Source: Alphaproteobacteria bacterium
GTDB taxonomy: Bacteria > Pseudomonadota > Alphaproteobacteria > JAAEOK01
Reading direction: 5' to 3'
Assembly (NCBI GenBank): GCA_024244705.1
Contig: JAAEOK010000098.1
Location: 62,001-126,000 of the forward strand
DNA length: 64,000 bases
The notes under the pieces were generated by a model. It saw only the letters and a program-made list of their open reading frames with translations, was not told the origin of the DNA and made no database searches. A program made the translations under genes and the position numbers. The first letter of the stretch is position 1; each line of letters opens with the position of its first letter. This document shows positions 17,757-25,405 of this stretch, one piece after another.

Positions 17757-18308
17757 CTACCAGTCGGTTAGACCGTCAAGGCCGAAGCCGCTCGTCTGCG
17801 CCCCGGCGGCGCGCCGATAGCCGACGACGTGGGCGTCGAGAAATTCGTCGAGTGAAAGACCGTTGTTACGATCCGCGTCCGCCGCCCGAAAATCCGATCG
17901 CCCGTCAGCGCCGAGCTCATCAAGCGACAGGACATTGTCGCGGTCCTGGTCCAACGCAGCAAACATCTGAAAAGCGGACAGACGAATTTCGGTGAGATCG
18001 ATGCGACCGTCACGATTGCGGTCGACACTTGCGAACGCCGACGAGGTCCGATCCGTCGCGGCAATGTCGTCGGCCAGCGCCAACGACGCGAAGGCCGCGC
18101 AGGCGGCAAGCCCGATTGCCATGATGCCGATCGAACGGCGCCACTGCGGTCGCAGGTAAGGCGCTGCGGCGGGTGCTGCGGGTACTGGAATTCGCCGCTC
18201 GGGATAGAGCACGATCACTTCGGCGGGGCCGCGCGGCGACCGGCCGAACCGCAATGCGGGCACGCGTTTTAGACTTTCGTCGGTGTTATATTTCGCGGCG
18301 TTGCACAT
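17757..18308 (-). CDS. EF-hand domain protein with N-terminal membrane anchor or signal
   Basis: The 183-aa reading has a basic, proline-rich N-terminus of about 58 residues and a hydrophobic stretch (SIGIMAIGLAACAAFASLAL) ending in an ALAD-type cleavage site. Three EF-hand loops follow: DRNRDGRIDLTE, DQDRDNVLSLDE and DADRNNGLSLDE. All three keep acidic residues at positions 1 and 12, so calcium binding is likely. The exported part is probably periplasmic. The first ATG (18308) lacks a clear SD; an internal ATG at 18122 would give a weak signal peptide without positive charges. It is convergent with the OmpA lipoprotein gene. Confidence 0.75.
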   Translation of the reverse strand: MCNAAKYNTDESLKRVPALRFGRSPRGPAEVIVLYPERRIPVPAAPAAAPYLRPQWRRSIGIMAIGLAACAAFASLALADDIAATDRTSSAFASVDRNRDGRIDLTEIRLSAFQMFAALDQDRDNVLSLDELGADGRSDFRAADADRNNGLSLDEFLDAHVVGYRRAAGAQTSGFGLDGLTDW

Positions 18309-18356
18309 GAGAGCCCATGGGTTTGCACTCTACCCGTGGATTACACCACCAATTTG

Positions 18357-18370
18357 TTAAGAAATGTTAA
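18357..18370. promoter_or_regulatory. TTAA direct repeat upstream of the EF-hand gene
   Basis: On the minus strand TCTTAAC occurs twice with a 10-bp period (TTAA at 18367-18370 and 18357-18360), about 50 bp upstream of the EF-hand start. The layout resembles a CtrA box (TTAA-N7-TTAA) but the spacer is 6, not 7. It is weak evidence for regulator binding. Confidence 0.25.
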
Positions 18371-18455
18371 GACAATGTGGTAAGTTTCCTGTGTTCTTTT
18401 TTGGACCGCCCCATCGTCGGACCGCACCGGATGGGCGCGATCGCGTATGAGACGG

Positions 18456-18635
18456 TTAACCCGAACCTCCGGCCCGCAATCCGCTCACCATGTCGAACGT
18501 TTCCGGTTCGCCGTGGCGTTCCGCCGGGATCCGGCCGAGCCCGGCGCGGTGGTTGATCCAGTCATCGAAAGCGAAGGGGAAGTCCGGCCCGAAAATCGTG
18601 ACCGGGCCGAGGGCCTCGTCGGCCGATTCTGTCAT
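18456..18635 (-). pseudogene. N-terminal remnant of a flavin monoamine oxidase-like gene
   Basis: A 59-codon frame starts inside the nitrilase stop (ATGA) and reads VTIFGPDFPFAFDDWINHRA and then GLGRIPAERHG. That segment resembles the N-terminal lead-in of bacterial flavin monoamine oxidases (tryptophan monooxygenase-like), which normally run straight on into a GxGxxG FAD-binding loop. Here the sequence changes right after AERHG and stops 17 codons later, so the catalytic part is missing. The start/stop coupling to an amidase-type gene fits an ancestral operon. The family match is from memory; it could instead be a genuine small protein. Confidence 0.5.
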
Positions 18636-19456
18636 GCGCCGTCCCCGGGATCGGTGAGTTGGGAATCGCTTGTCGCATAGAGATCCGGCCGGCGGTCGCC
18701 AAGGTGGGTCGACACCTGCCGCACAGACTCGAAATGGGCACGATCGAAGTCGGCGAAGATCATTTCTTCGGCCACCCCGGCGCGGGCGAGGTCCGCGCCG
18801 TCGGGGCCGGCGATGCAGCTCAAGCCGACATAGTCGAATTCGCCCTCGGTGCCGACATAATTGGCGTAGGCGACGAACACCTCGTTCTCCTCGGCGCGGG
18901 ACGGCACCACCCGAGTCGCGATCGAGACGAACGGCGCCATGTTGGCGGTCGGAACCAAGATCGCCTCCGCGCCGGCGAGCGCCAGGGCGCGTGCCAGCTC
19001 GGGAAACTCGATGTCGTAGCAAATCGCCACCGCCAGCCGCCAGCCGCCATAGATCACCGGTCGGGCAAGCGCCGTGCCGGCCGAGAACATCGCCCGGTCG
19101 ACGGCGCCGAACAGATGGGTCTTGCGATAGTCGCTCACCATGTCGCCGTCGGCGCCGATCAGTTGAATCGCGTTATAAACCGCGCCGTCCGTGGTCAGTT
19201 CCGGATAGCCGTAGAGCAACCCGATCTTGTTGGTCCGAGCGATTTCGGCGGCCGCCCGCGCCGCCGGCCCGTCCGCCGCCTCGGCCCGCGCCCGCACCGC
19301 CTCGGCGCCGATGTTGTAGCCGGAGAGAAACATCTCCGGCGTAATCAGGATATCGGCGCCCTCGGCCGCCGCCTGCCCGGCCGCCGCTGCCAGTCGATCG
19401 AGGCCGTCGGCGACGGAGCCGCGGTTGGGCGTAGTTTGATAGAGCGCGACTCGCAT
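18632..19456 (-). CDS. Carbon-nitrogen hydrolase (nitrilase superfamily)
   Basis: A 274-aa enzyme of the nitrilase/amidase superfamily that hydrolyses amides, nitriles or carbamoyl compounds. The Glu-Lys-Cys triad is visible: Glu in ILITPEMFLSGYN, Lys in YRKTHLFGA and Cys in AVAICYDIEFPE. The substrate is not determinable. I chose the ATG at 19456 (MRVALYQTTP), which begins directly with the first beta strand; an earlier in-frame ATG adds 13 residues. It is coupled by ATGA to the truncated amine-oxidase frame, so the pair may once have oxidised an amine or amino acid and then hydrolysed the amide. Confidence 0.9.
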   Translation of the reverse strand: MRVALYQTTPNRGSVADGLDRLAAAAGQAAAEGADILITPEMFLSGYNIGAEAVRARAEAADGPAARAAAEIARTNKIGLLYGYPELTTDGAVYNAIQLIGADGDMVSDYRKTHLFGAVDRAMFSAGTALARPVIYGGWRLAVAICYDIEFPELARALALAGAEAILVPTANMAPFVSIATRVVPSRAEENEVFVAYANYVGTEGEFDYVGLSCIAGPDGADLARAGVAEEMIFADFDRAHFESVRQVSTHLGDRRPDLYATSDSQLTDPGDGA

Positions 19457-19686
19457 GACCCGTTCAGCATAGTGCCAGATTGCGGCCCTGGTCACGGGCC
19501 ATCGACGGGCGAGGGATGCAGCGCGGCATAACGTCGAACCATGGCGACGTGTTCCTTCGTCATGAGACTGCCTCGACGCGCCAATTCACTTCACGACGGA
19601 TACCAAAAGGGGCCTTCCGCCCCGTCTCCACAGAGATGGATTTCACTATCCGGCCCCGCTACTCTCGCCGCCGAAGGAGACTGGGC

Positions 19687-21450
19687 ATGCAGCGCCGATT
19701 GGCTGCCATTCTTGCCGCCGACGTCGTCGGTTATAGCCGCCTCATGGGCGCCGACGAGAGGGGAACGCTCGAGCGTTTGAAATCGCTGCGGAAAGACCTC
19801 GTGCAACCGAATATCACGGCGCGTAAGGGACGCACCGTCAAGCTCATGGGTGACGGGCTCCTGGCCGAATTTCCCAGCGTCGTCGAAGCCGTGCAGTGCG
19901 CAGTCGACATCCAAGAGAAGATGATCGGCCGCGAGACCGATCTGCCCGACGAACAGCGGCTCCGGCTTCGAATCGGGGTCAACTTGGGCGACATCATCGT
20001 CGAAGGCACCGATATTTACGGCGACGGCGTCAACGTGGCCGCCCGGCTGGAAGCACTTGCCGAGCCCGGCGGTATTTGCGTTTCGGGAACCGTGTTCGAC
20101 CACGTCAGAGGGAAGGTCGCCGTGGAATTCGCGGACCTGGGAGAGCAGAAAGTCAAGAACATCGACCAACCGGTCCGGGTCTATGGGCTTGTTCTCGATG
20201 GTGGCGCGGACACCGGCGAAGCGACTGCCACGCCCGCCGCGGCGACAGGCCCGCTCAAACAGCCCGACAAGCCGTCCATCGCCGTCCTGCCGTTCACCAA
20301 TATGAGCGGCGACCCGGAACAGGATTATTTCGCCGACGGCATGGTCGAAGACATCATTACCGGCCTCGCACGCATCAAATGGCTGTTCGTCATCGCACGC
20401 AATTCGACCTTCACCTACAAGGACAAAGCCGTGGACGTGAAGCGGGCCGGACGCGAGCTCGGCGTGCGCTATATTCTCGAGGGAAGCGTTCGCAAGGCAT
20501 CGAACCACGTGCGCGTCACCGGCCAGCTCATCGAGGCGGAGACCGGCAGCCACGTCTGGGCGGAACGCTACGAGCGCTCGCTCGACGACGTCTTCGCGAT
20601 CCAGGACGAACTGACGATGAGCGTCGTCGCCGTCCTCGAGCCCAGCCTCCGCCAAGCCGAGATCGAGCGTGTCAAGCGCAAGCGGCCCGACAATCTCGAT
20701 GCCTACGACCTCGTGCTCCGCGCGCTCCCGCATATCTATCCGGCCATGCCCGAGAACGCGGCAAAGGGGCTGCCGCTGCTCGAGCAGGCGCTCGAGATCG
20801 AACCCGACTACGCGCTCGCCCATGGTTTCGCCGCCTGGGGCCATGAGATCGTTTATGCGCGCGGCGGCGGGCGTGAGGAGAACCGCGTCGGAGCGATCCG
20901 CCACGCCCACGCGGCGATCGGCCACGGACGCGACGACGCCATCGAGCTGTCGCTCGGCGGATTTTCCCTCGGTTTGGTCGCGCACGATCGCAAGGCCGCG
21001 CGCCAAGCCTTCGAGGCGGCGTTGGCGGTCAGCCCGTCCTGCGCGCTCACCTACAACTTGGGCAGCGTCGTGACCGTCTTCGACGGCGATGCGGACCAGG
21101 CCATCGAATGGGCCGAACGTGCGCTCCGTTTAAGCCCGGTCGATCCGATGAACTTCGCCCCTTGGCTGTCGATTACTTATGGCCGTTTCATGCGGGGGGA
21201 TTTCGAGGCCGCGGCGGAGGCGGCGGGCAAGACCGTCCAGTCGAACCCCTATTTCAGCGCGGCGTATATGTTGCTGGCGGGGACGCACGCCAAGCTCGGG
21301 CGGCACGACGCCGCCACGGCGGCCGTGACGCGGGTCCTCGAATTGGAACCGGGATTTACGATCAGCGGCTATTTCGCGTCGTTCGACATTGACCCATCCC
21401 TTGCCGGGCCCTTTGGCGACGCGCTGACGGAGGCGGGACTACCGGCGTGA
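19687..21450 (+). CDS. Class III adenylate/guanylate cyclase with TolB-like and TPR domains
   Basis: A 587-aa protein in three parts. Residues 1-180 form a class III cyclase domain that keeps both metal aspartates (AADVVGYSRLM and MGDGLLAEF), the lysine just before the second (RTVKLMGDG) and the catalytic Asn/Arg pair (GVNVAARLEALAEPGG), so it looks active. Residues 200-330 match the FlgO/TolB-like domain (IAVLPFTNMSGDPEQDYFAD, YILEGSVRKASNHVRVTGQL). The rest is TPR repeats (LEQALEIEPDYALAHGFAAW, WAERALRLSPVDPMNF). AAGGAG lies 6 nt before the ATG. No membrane segment is seen, so it is cytoplasmic. The signal it senses is unknown. Confidence 0.9.
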   Translation: MQRRLAAILAADVVGYSRLMGADERGTLERLKSLRKDLVQPNITARKGRTVKLMGDGLLAEFPSVVEAVQCAVDIQEKMIGRETDLPDEQRLRLRIGVNLGDIIVEGTDIYGDGVNVAARLEALAEPGGICVSGTVFDHVRGKVAVEFADLGEQKVKNIDQPVRVYGLVLDGGADTGEATATPAAATGPLKQPDKPSIAVLPFTNMSGDPEQDYFADGMVEDIITGLARIKWLFVIARNSTFTYKDKAVDVKRAGRELGVRYILEGSVRKASNHVRVTGQLIEAETGSHVWAERYERSLDDVFAIQDELTMSVVAVLEPSLRQAEIERVKRKRPDNLDAYDLVLRALPHIYPAMPENAAKGLPLLEQALEIEPDYALAHGFAAWGHEIVYARGGGREENRVGAIRHAHAAIGHGRDDAIELSLGGFSLGLVAHDRKAARQAFEAALAVSPSCALTYNLGSVVTVFDGDADQAIEWAERALRLSPVDPMNFAPWLSITYGRFMRGDFEAAAEAAGKTVQSNPYFSAAYMLLAGTHAKLGRHDAATAAVTRVLELEPGFTISGYFASFDIDPSLAGPFGDALTEAGLPA

Positions 21451-21497
21451 GCTGCGGCGGCCCATAGCCGCGATGACCGTAAGCGCGGCGTCCGGTT

Positions 21498-22376
21498 TCA
21501 GGTTTTCCGTCCGCCCAGTTTCGACAGGATCACGCCGGCGACGATCAAGACGGCGCCGATGATCATGTTGGAGGTCAGGGGCTCGCCGAGGAAGATGTGG
21601 GCGTTGACGAAGGTGAATACGATGGAGAGGGTGAACAGAAGCGTCGCCGAAACGGTCGACACCCGGGCCGCCGCCTCATACCACAGATAGTAGGCGGCGG
21701 CGGTCGGAAACACGCCCAGCAATACGAGCAGCAAGATGTCATCTGTGGTCGCGTCGAACGGATAGAAGAACACCAACGGCGTCAGCACGACCGCGGACAA
21801 AATAAACACGTTGAAGAGGAAACTGATCCGCTCGATGGTGCTCACGGTCGTGCTCAAGGCCTTGCTGCTTCCCATCAGGAAAATGGCCCAGGTAAGGCCG
21901 GCGGCGACCTCGAGGATGTCGCCCTCGATCCCTTCACCTCCGACGGAAATGTCGTGCCTGACAGTAAGGTACACGCCGAGCAGGGCGATCATTGTGGCGA
22001 CCACCTCCGTTCTTCCAATGCGCTCTTTCACGACCACGAACAAGAAAACCAAAACGAAGAACGGAGCCGTGTTCTCGAGCATCATCGCATTGGATGCGCT
22101 GGTGTGCTCCAAGCCGATATGAAAGAAAATGTAGTTGGTGGTGGCGCCGAAGGTCGTGATCAGGAAATTCCGGTCGGTGAAATCGATCGAAACTGGGCGC
22201 TTGTAGGCCCTCATGATGAGATACAGCACGAAGGCGGCGATATAGAGTCGCAGAACGGCGATCGTGATGCCGGGCAAGTCGCCGGTGAGATAGCGGACGA
22301 TGACGCTATGCGTGCCCCAGAAAAAAGCCGCCAGGAGACCGAATAAGAAGGCTTGAACGACGAGGTTGGGCTTCAT
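21498..22376 (-). CDS. EamA/DMT-family transporter
   Basis: A 292-aa integral membrane protein with about ten hydrophobic helices in two similar halves, the EamA (drug/metabolite transporter) arrangement. Landmarks are AAFFWGTHSVIVRYL in helix 1, NAMMLENTAPFFVLVFLF at the end of the first half, and AAAYYLWYEAAARVSTVSA with IFLGEPLTSNMIIGAVLI in the second. Substrate is unknown. The ATG at 22376 (MKPNLVVQAF) has AGGGAA about 10 nt upstream; the earlier in-frame ATG adds an unlikely 11 residues. It is convergent with the cyclase gene and has no operon partner. Confidence 0.88.
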   Translation of the reverse strand: MKPNLVVQAFLFGLLAAFFWGTHSVIVRYLTGDLPGITIAVLRLYIAAFVLYLIMRAYKRPVSIDFTDRNFLITTFGATTNYIFFHIGLEHTSASNAMMLENTAPFFVLVFLFVVVKERIGRTEVVATMIALLGVYLTVRHDISVGGEGIEGDILEVAAGLTWAIFLMGSSKALSTTVSTIERISFLFNVFILSAVVLTPLVFFYPFDATTDDILLLVLLGVFPTAAAYYLWYEAAARVSTVSATLLFTLSIVFTFVNAHIFLGEPLTSNMIIGAVLIVAGVILSKLGGRKT

Positions 22377-22571
22377 CGTGTTTGCGGTTCCCTGTATCCG
22401 GGTCGGCAATCATTGCGACGGGGACCGCCACGTAATCATGGCCCGGCGCGGGTGTCACCACCGGCGTTGGCGCGCCGATTCGCCGGGCAAGGGCAATCCA
22501 CTTATCGTTGATGATGACCGGCGTCGCGAACGGACGCCGACGTTGTTTCGACCGAGGGTCGCGAAGCAGGA

Positions 22572-22647
<76 letters not shown>

Positions 22648-22690
22648 GACCGATGGGATGGGTGCGGCGCAATGGCGCCGAAGTGCCGAG

Positions 22691-22718
22691 AAAATAGTGA
22701 AACGCGAGCGCCGCGCAA
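22691..22718 (-). promoter_or_regulatory. Candidate promoter of tRNA-Ala
   Basis: On the minus strand TTGCGC (22718-22713) and TATTTT (22696-22691) are 16 bp apart, about 43 bp upstream of the tRNA 5' end. This is a weak consensus match, supported mainly by position. Confidence 0.35.
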
Positions 22719-22756
22719 GGGAAAAACGCATCGGCGGTGACGCCGGGCGGGGCACG

Positions 22757-23128
22757 CTACTCCTTGTCTTCGGCCTCGGTGTGCTCGAGCACTTCGGCCA
22801 TGTCGTCGTCATCCTCGCCGAGGTCGGAGGTATCCTCGATCACGTCATCGTCCGAATCGTCCTCGACTTCGGAAAGCTCCTCGTCATCGTCGTCATCGTC
22901 TTCGACGACAGGTTCGTCCTCGTCCGGGTCTTTGTCCGGTTTCTTGGCCTCCTCGACAGGCTTGACTTCGACCGGGGCCGGACGGGTAGTGCGCCGGCGG
23001 GTAACGAAATCGTCGGCGGCATGCTCCGATCCGCATTTCGGGCAGGTGATTGGATTCGCGCGCATGTCGTAAAACCGTGCGCCACAGCTGAGACAGATTC
23101 GCTTGGCACCCCATTCGGCTTTTGCCAC
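22757..23128 (-). CDS. FYDLN-acid / TIGR02300 family protein
   Basis: A 123-aa protein of unknown function. Residues 1-45 contain a zinc-ribbon-like cysteine pair set (RICLSCGARFYDMRANPITC and PKCGS) with the FYD motif that names the family. The C-terminal half is an acidic tail of Asp and Glu runs (VVEDDDDDDEELSEVEDDSD). The start is GTG at 23128 with GGAGGG 7 nt upstream; the open frame continues upstream but loses similarity. It faces aroA divergently, the usual arrangement in alphaproteobacteria. The acidic tail suggests contact with a basic partner, which is inference. Confidence 0.85.
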   Translation of the reverse strand: MAKAEWGAKRICLSCGARFYDMRANPITCPKCGSEHAADDFVTRRRTTRPAPVEVKPVEEAKKPDKDPDEDEPVVEDDDDDDEELSEVEDDSDDDVIEDTSDLGEDDDDMAEVLEHTEAEDKE

Positions 23129-23319
23129 CGTGATCCCTCCGAAAATGTGCTGAATGCAGAGAGGACAAGGGCGTGCCAATTGCCATGTTCGCGAGCGCCT
23201 GTCAAACCACAATCGCAGCTTTGCTCTGTCGCGATGGGCGCCAGTTTGTGATAGGGACTTCCTCGAACCAATCGGCGGCCGGCGCAAGACCGCCATCGAG
23301 CATATCCAGGGTGCCCGCC

Positions 23320-24651
23320 ATGGCCGTTTCGGCCCAACCCAGCCAGCGACTTAGCGGTACGATCGCCGCTCCCGGTGACAAGTCGATTTCGCACCGCGCC
23401 CTTCTGCTCGGCGCCTCGGCGGTTGGCGAAACCACCATCCGCGGCCTGCTCGAAGGTCACGACGTGCTGGCCACCGCCGGCGCGCTGCGCGCCATGGGGA
23501 TTTCCATCGAGCGCGAGGGGTCCGGGTTGTGGCGCGTCGTCGGGCGTGGCGTCGGTGGCCTGCGCGAAGCGGCAACCGCGCTGGACCTCGGCAATTCGGG
23601 GACCGGCGCGCGCCTGCTCATGGGCCTCGTCGCCACCCAACCGATCACCAGTATATTCATCGGCGACGAATCGCTGTCGCGGCGGCCGATGTCCCGCGTC
23701 CTCGATCCGCTGAGACAGATGGGCGCCACGGTCGGGGCCCGCGGCGGCGACCGGCTGCCGGTCACGATGACCGGCGCCGCCGCGCCCCTGCCCATCGCCT
23801 ACGAGCTTCCGGTGCCATCGGCCCAGGTAAAATCCGCGATCCTGCTGGCCGGTTTGAACACGCCCGGCGAAACCGTTGTCGTCGAACCGACGCCGACCCG
23901 CGATCACACCGAACGGATGCTGGCCTATTTCGGCGCCGATCTGAAAACCGAGACCGCCGAGGACGGCGGTCGATGGACGACGCTGTTTGGCCAACCCGAG
24001 CTGGCCGCAAACGAAGTCACCGTCCCCGCCGACCCGTCGTCAGCCGCCTTCCCCACCGTCGCCGCACTGATTACGCCCGAATCGGCGATTCGCATTACCG
24101 GGGTCGGGGTCAATCCGCTGCGGACCGGGCTGTACCAGACGCTGATCGAAATGGGTGCCGATATCGAGTTCACCAACGAACGCACGCTGGCCGGTGAACC
24201 GGTGGCCGATCTCTTGGTCGCCAGCAGCGCGATGCACGGCGTCGACGTCCCGCCGCGCCGCGCCGCATCGATGATCGACGAATATCCCGTCCTCGCCGTC
24301 GCCGCTGCCTGCGCCCGCGGCACATCGACGTTCCGCGGGATCGGCGAGCTCCGGGTCAAGGAAAGCGACCGTATCGCCGCCATCGCCACCGGTCTCGCCG
24401 CCTGCGGTATCGCGACCGAGGTCGCTCCGGACAGCCTCACCATCGAGGGGTGCGGCGGACCGCCCCCCGGCGACGGCGTCGTCGAATCCCGGCTCGATCA
24501 CCGCATCGCGATGGCCTTCCTGGTGCTCGGCCTGGGTGCCGCGGCGGCGGTCGCAATCGACGATGCCGACCCGATCGCCACCAGCTATCCCGATTTCACG
24601 GCGCATCTAAAGTCGCTCGGCGCCCGCATCGGCGGTTCCGAAGCCCCATGA
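23320..24651 (+). CDS. aroA: 3-phosphoshikimate 1-carboxyvinyltransferase (EPSP synthase), class II
   Basis: Joins shikimate 3-phosphate and phosphoenolpyruvate in the shikimate pathway. The 443-aa protein begins RLSGTIAAPGDKSISHRALL (shikimate and PEP site). It follows the class II pattern known from Agrobacterium CP4: SLSRRPMSRVLDPLRQMGA, SAQVKSAILLAGLNTPGET, MIDEYPVLAVAAA, ELRVKESDRI and LDHRIAMAFLVLGL. In the PEP loop it has GNSGTG (Gly94) where CP4 has Ala. The ATG at 23320 is chosen because the family similarity begins there. The stop overlaps cmk as ATGA. Confidence 0.96.
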   Translation: MAVSAQPSQRLSGTIAAPGDKSISHRALLLGASAVGETTIRGLLEGHDVLATAGALRAMGISIEREGSGLWRVVGRGVGGLREAATALDLGNSGTGARLLMGLVATQPITSIFIGDESLSRRPMSRVLDPLRQMGATVGARGGDRLPVTMTGAAAPLPIAYELPVPSAQVKSAILLAGLNTPGETVVVEPTPTRDHTERMLAYFGADLKTETAEDGGRWTTLFGQPELAANEVTVPADPSSAAFPTVAALITPESAIRITGVGVNPLRTGLYQTLIEMGADIEFTNERTLAGEPVADLLVASSAMHGVDVPPRRAASMIDEYPVLAVAAACARGTSTFRGIGELRVKESDRIAAIATGLAACGIATEVAPDSLTIEGCGGPPPGDGVVESRLDHRIAMAFLVLGLGAAAAVAIDDADPIATSYPDFTAHLKSLGARIGGSEAP

Positions 24652-25283
24652 TCATCGCCGTCGATGGCCCCTCCGCCGCCGGCAAGGGCACGTTGGCGCG
24701 GCGGCTGGCAGCCCATTTCGACTATGCCTATCTCGACACCGGGTCGCTCTATCGTGCGCTCGCGCTATCGTTGCGCGCCGCCGGGACCGACCCGCAGGAT
24801 GCCGACGCGGCCGCCGCTGCGGCGCGCGCGCTCGATCTCGATCTCGTGGATTCGCCGCGCCTGCGCGACGATGATATCGCCGCGGTGGCGTCGGTCGTCG
24901 CTGCCTATCCCGAGGTGCGCCGGGTGCTGAACGACGTCCAGAGGCGTTTTGCAGCGAGCCCGCCCGGCGGCAAGGCCGGCGCCGTGATCGACGGCCGCGA
25001 TATCGGAACCGTGGTCTGCCCCGACGCGGACGCCAAGATATTCGTCACCGCGTCGGCCGAGGCGCGCGCCCGTCGCCGCCACAAAGAGTTGATTGACGGG
25101 GGTCAAAACAGTATATATGCCCGCGTTCTGCAGGACTTGACGGAACGCGATGCCCGCGATAGCGGGCGGGACGTGGCGCCATTGAAGGTGGCAATAGACG
25201 CTTTCATGCTGGACACCACGGACCTGGATGCAGACGCGGCCTTCGAAGCGACCCTGGCATACCTGAAATCGCGGAACGGATAG
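24648..25283 (+). CDS. cmk: Cytidylate kinase
   Basis: Phosphorylates CMP and dCMP to the diphosphates. It is 211 aa with a P-loop GPSAAGKGT at residues 7-15, the substrate segment AYLDTGSLYRALAL, the GRDIGTVVCPDADAKIFVTA block, and a lid region RHKELIDG/RDARDSGRDVAPL. The ATG overlaps the aroA stop. The order aroA-cmk-rpsA is widely conserved. A compact hairpin follows one base after the stop. Confidence 0.96.
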   Translation: MIIAVDGPSAAGKGTLARRLAAHFDYAYLDTGSLYRALALSLRAAGTDPQDADAAAAAARALDLDLVDSPRLRDDDIAAVASVVAAYPEVRRVLNDVQRRFAASPPGGKAGAVIDGRDIGTVVCPDADAKIFVTASAEARARRRHKELIDGGQNSIYARVLQDLTERDARDSGRDVAPLKVAIDAFMLDTTDLDADAAFEATLAYLKSRNG

Positions 25284-25304
25284 GAAATCGCCTAAGGCGG
25301 TTTC
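25284..25304 (+). promoter_or_regulatory. Hairpin between cmk and rpsA
   Basis: GAAATCGCC (25284-25292) pairs with GGCGGTTTC (25296-25304) with one T-G wobble and a TAA loop, directly after the cmk stop. A second small hairpin GCGGCC/GGCCGC lies at 25323-25340. Neither has a T-run, so they may be leader structures of rpsA or processing sites rather than terminators. Confidence 0.35.
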
Positions 25305-25405
25305 GCACCGCAGTTCCGAGCGGCGGCCGGGTATGGCCGCGGATTATTGTTGTAAGACCGCCGGATTCAACCGGCTGGCCTGAATACCGAAAGGAACGAC
25401 GCCAC

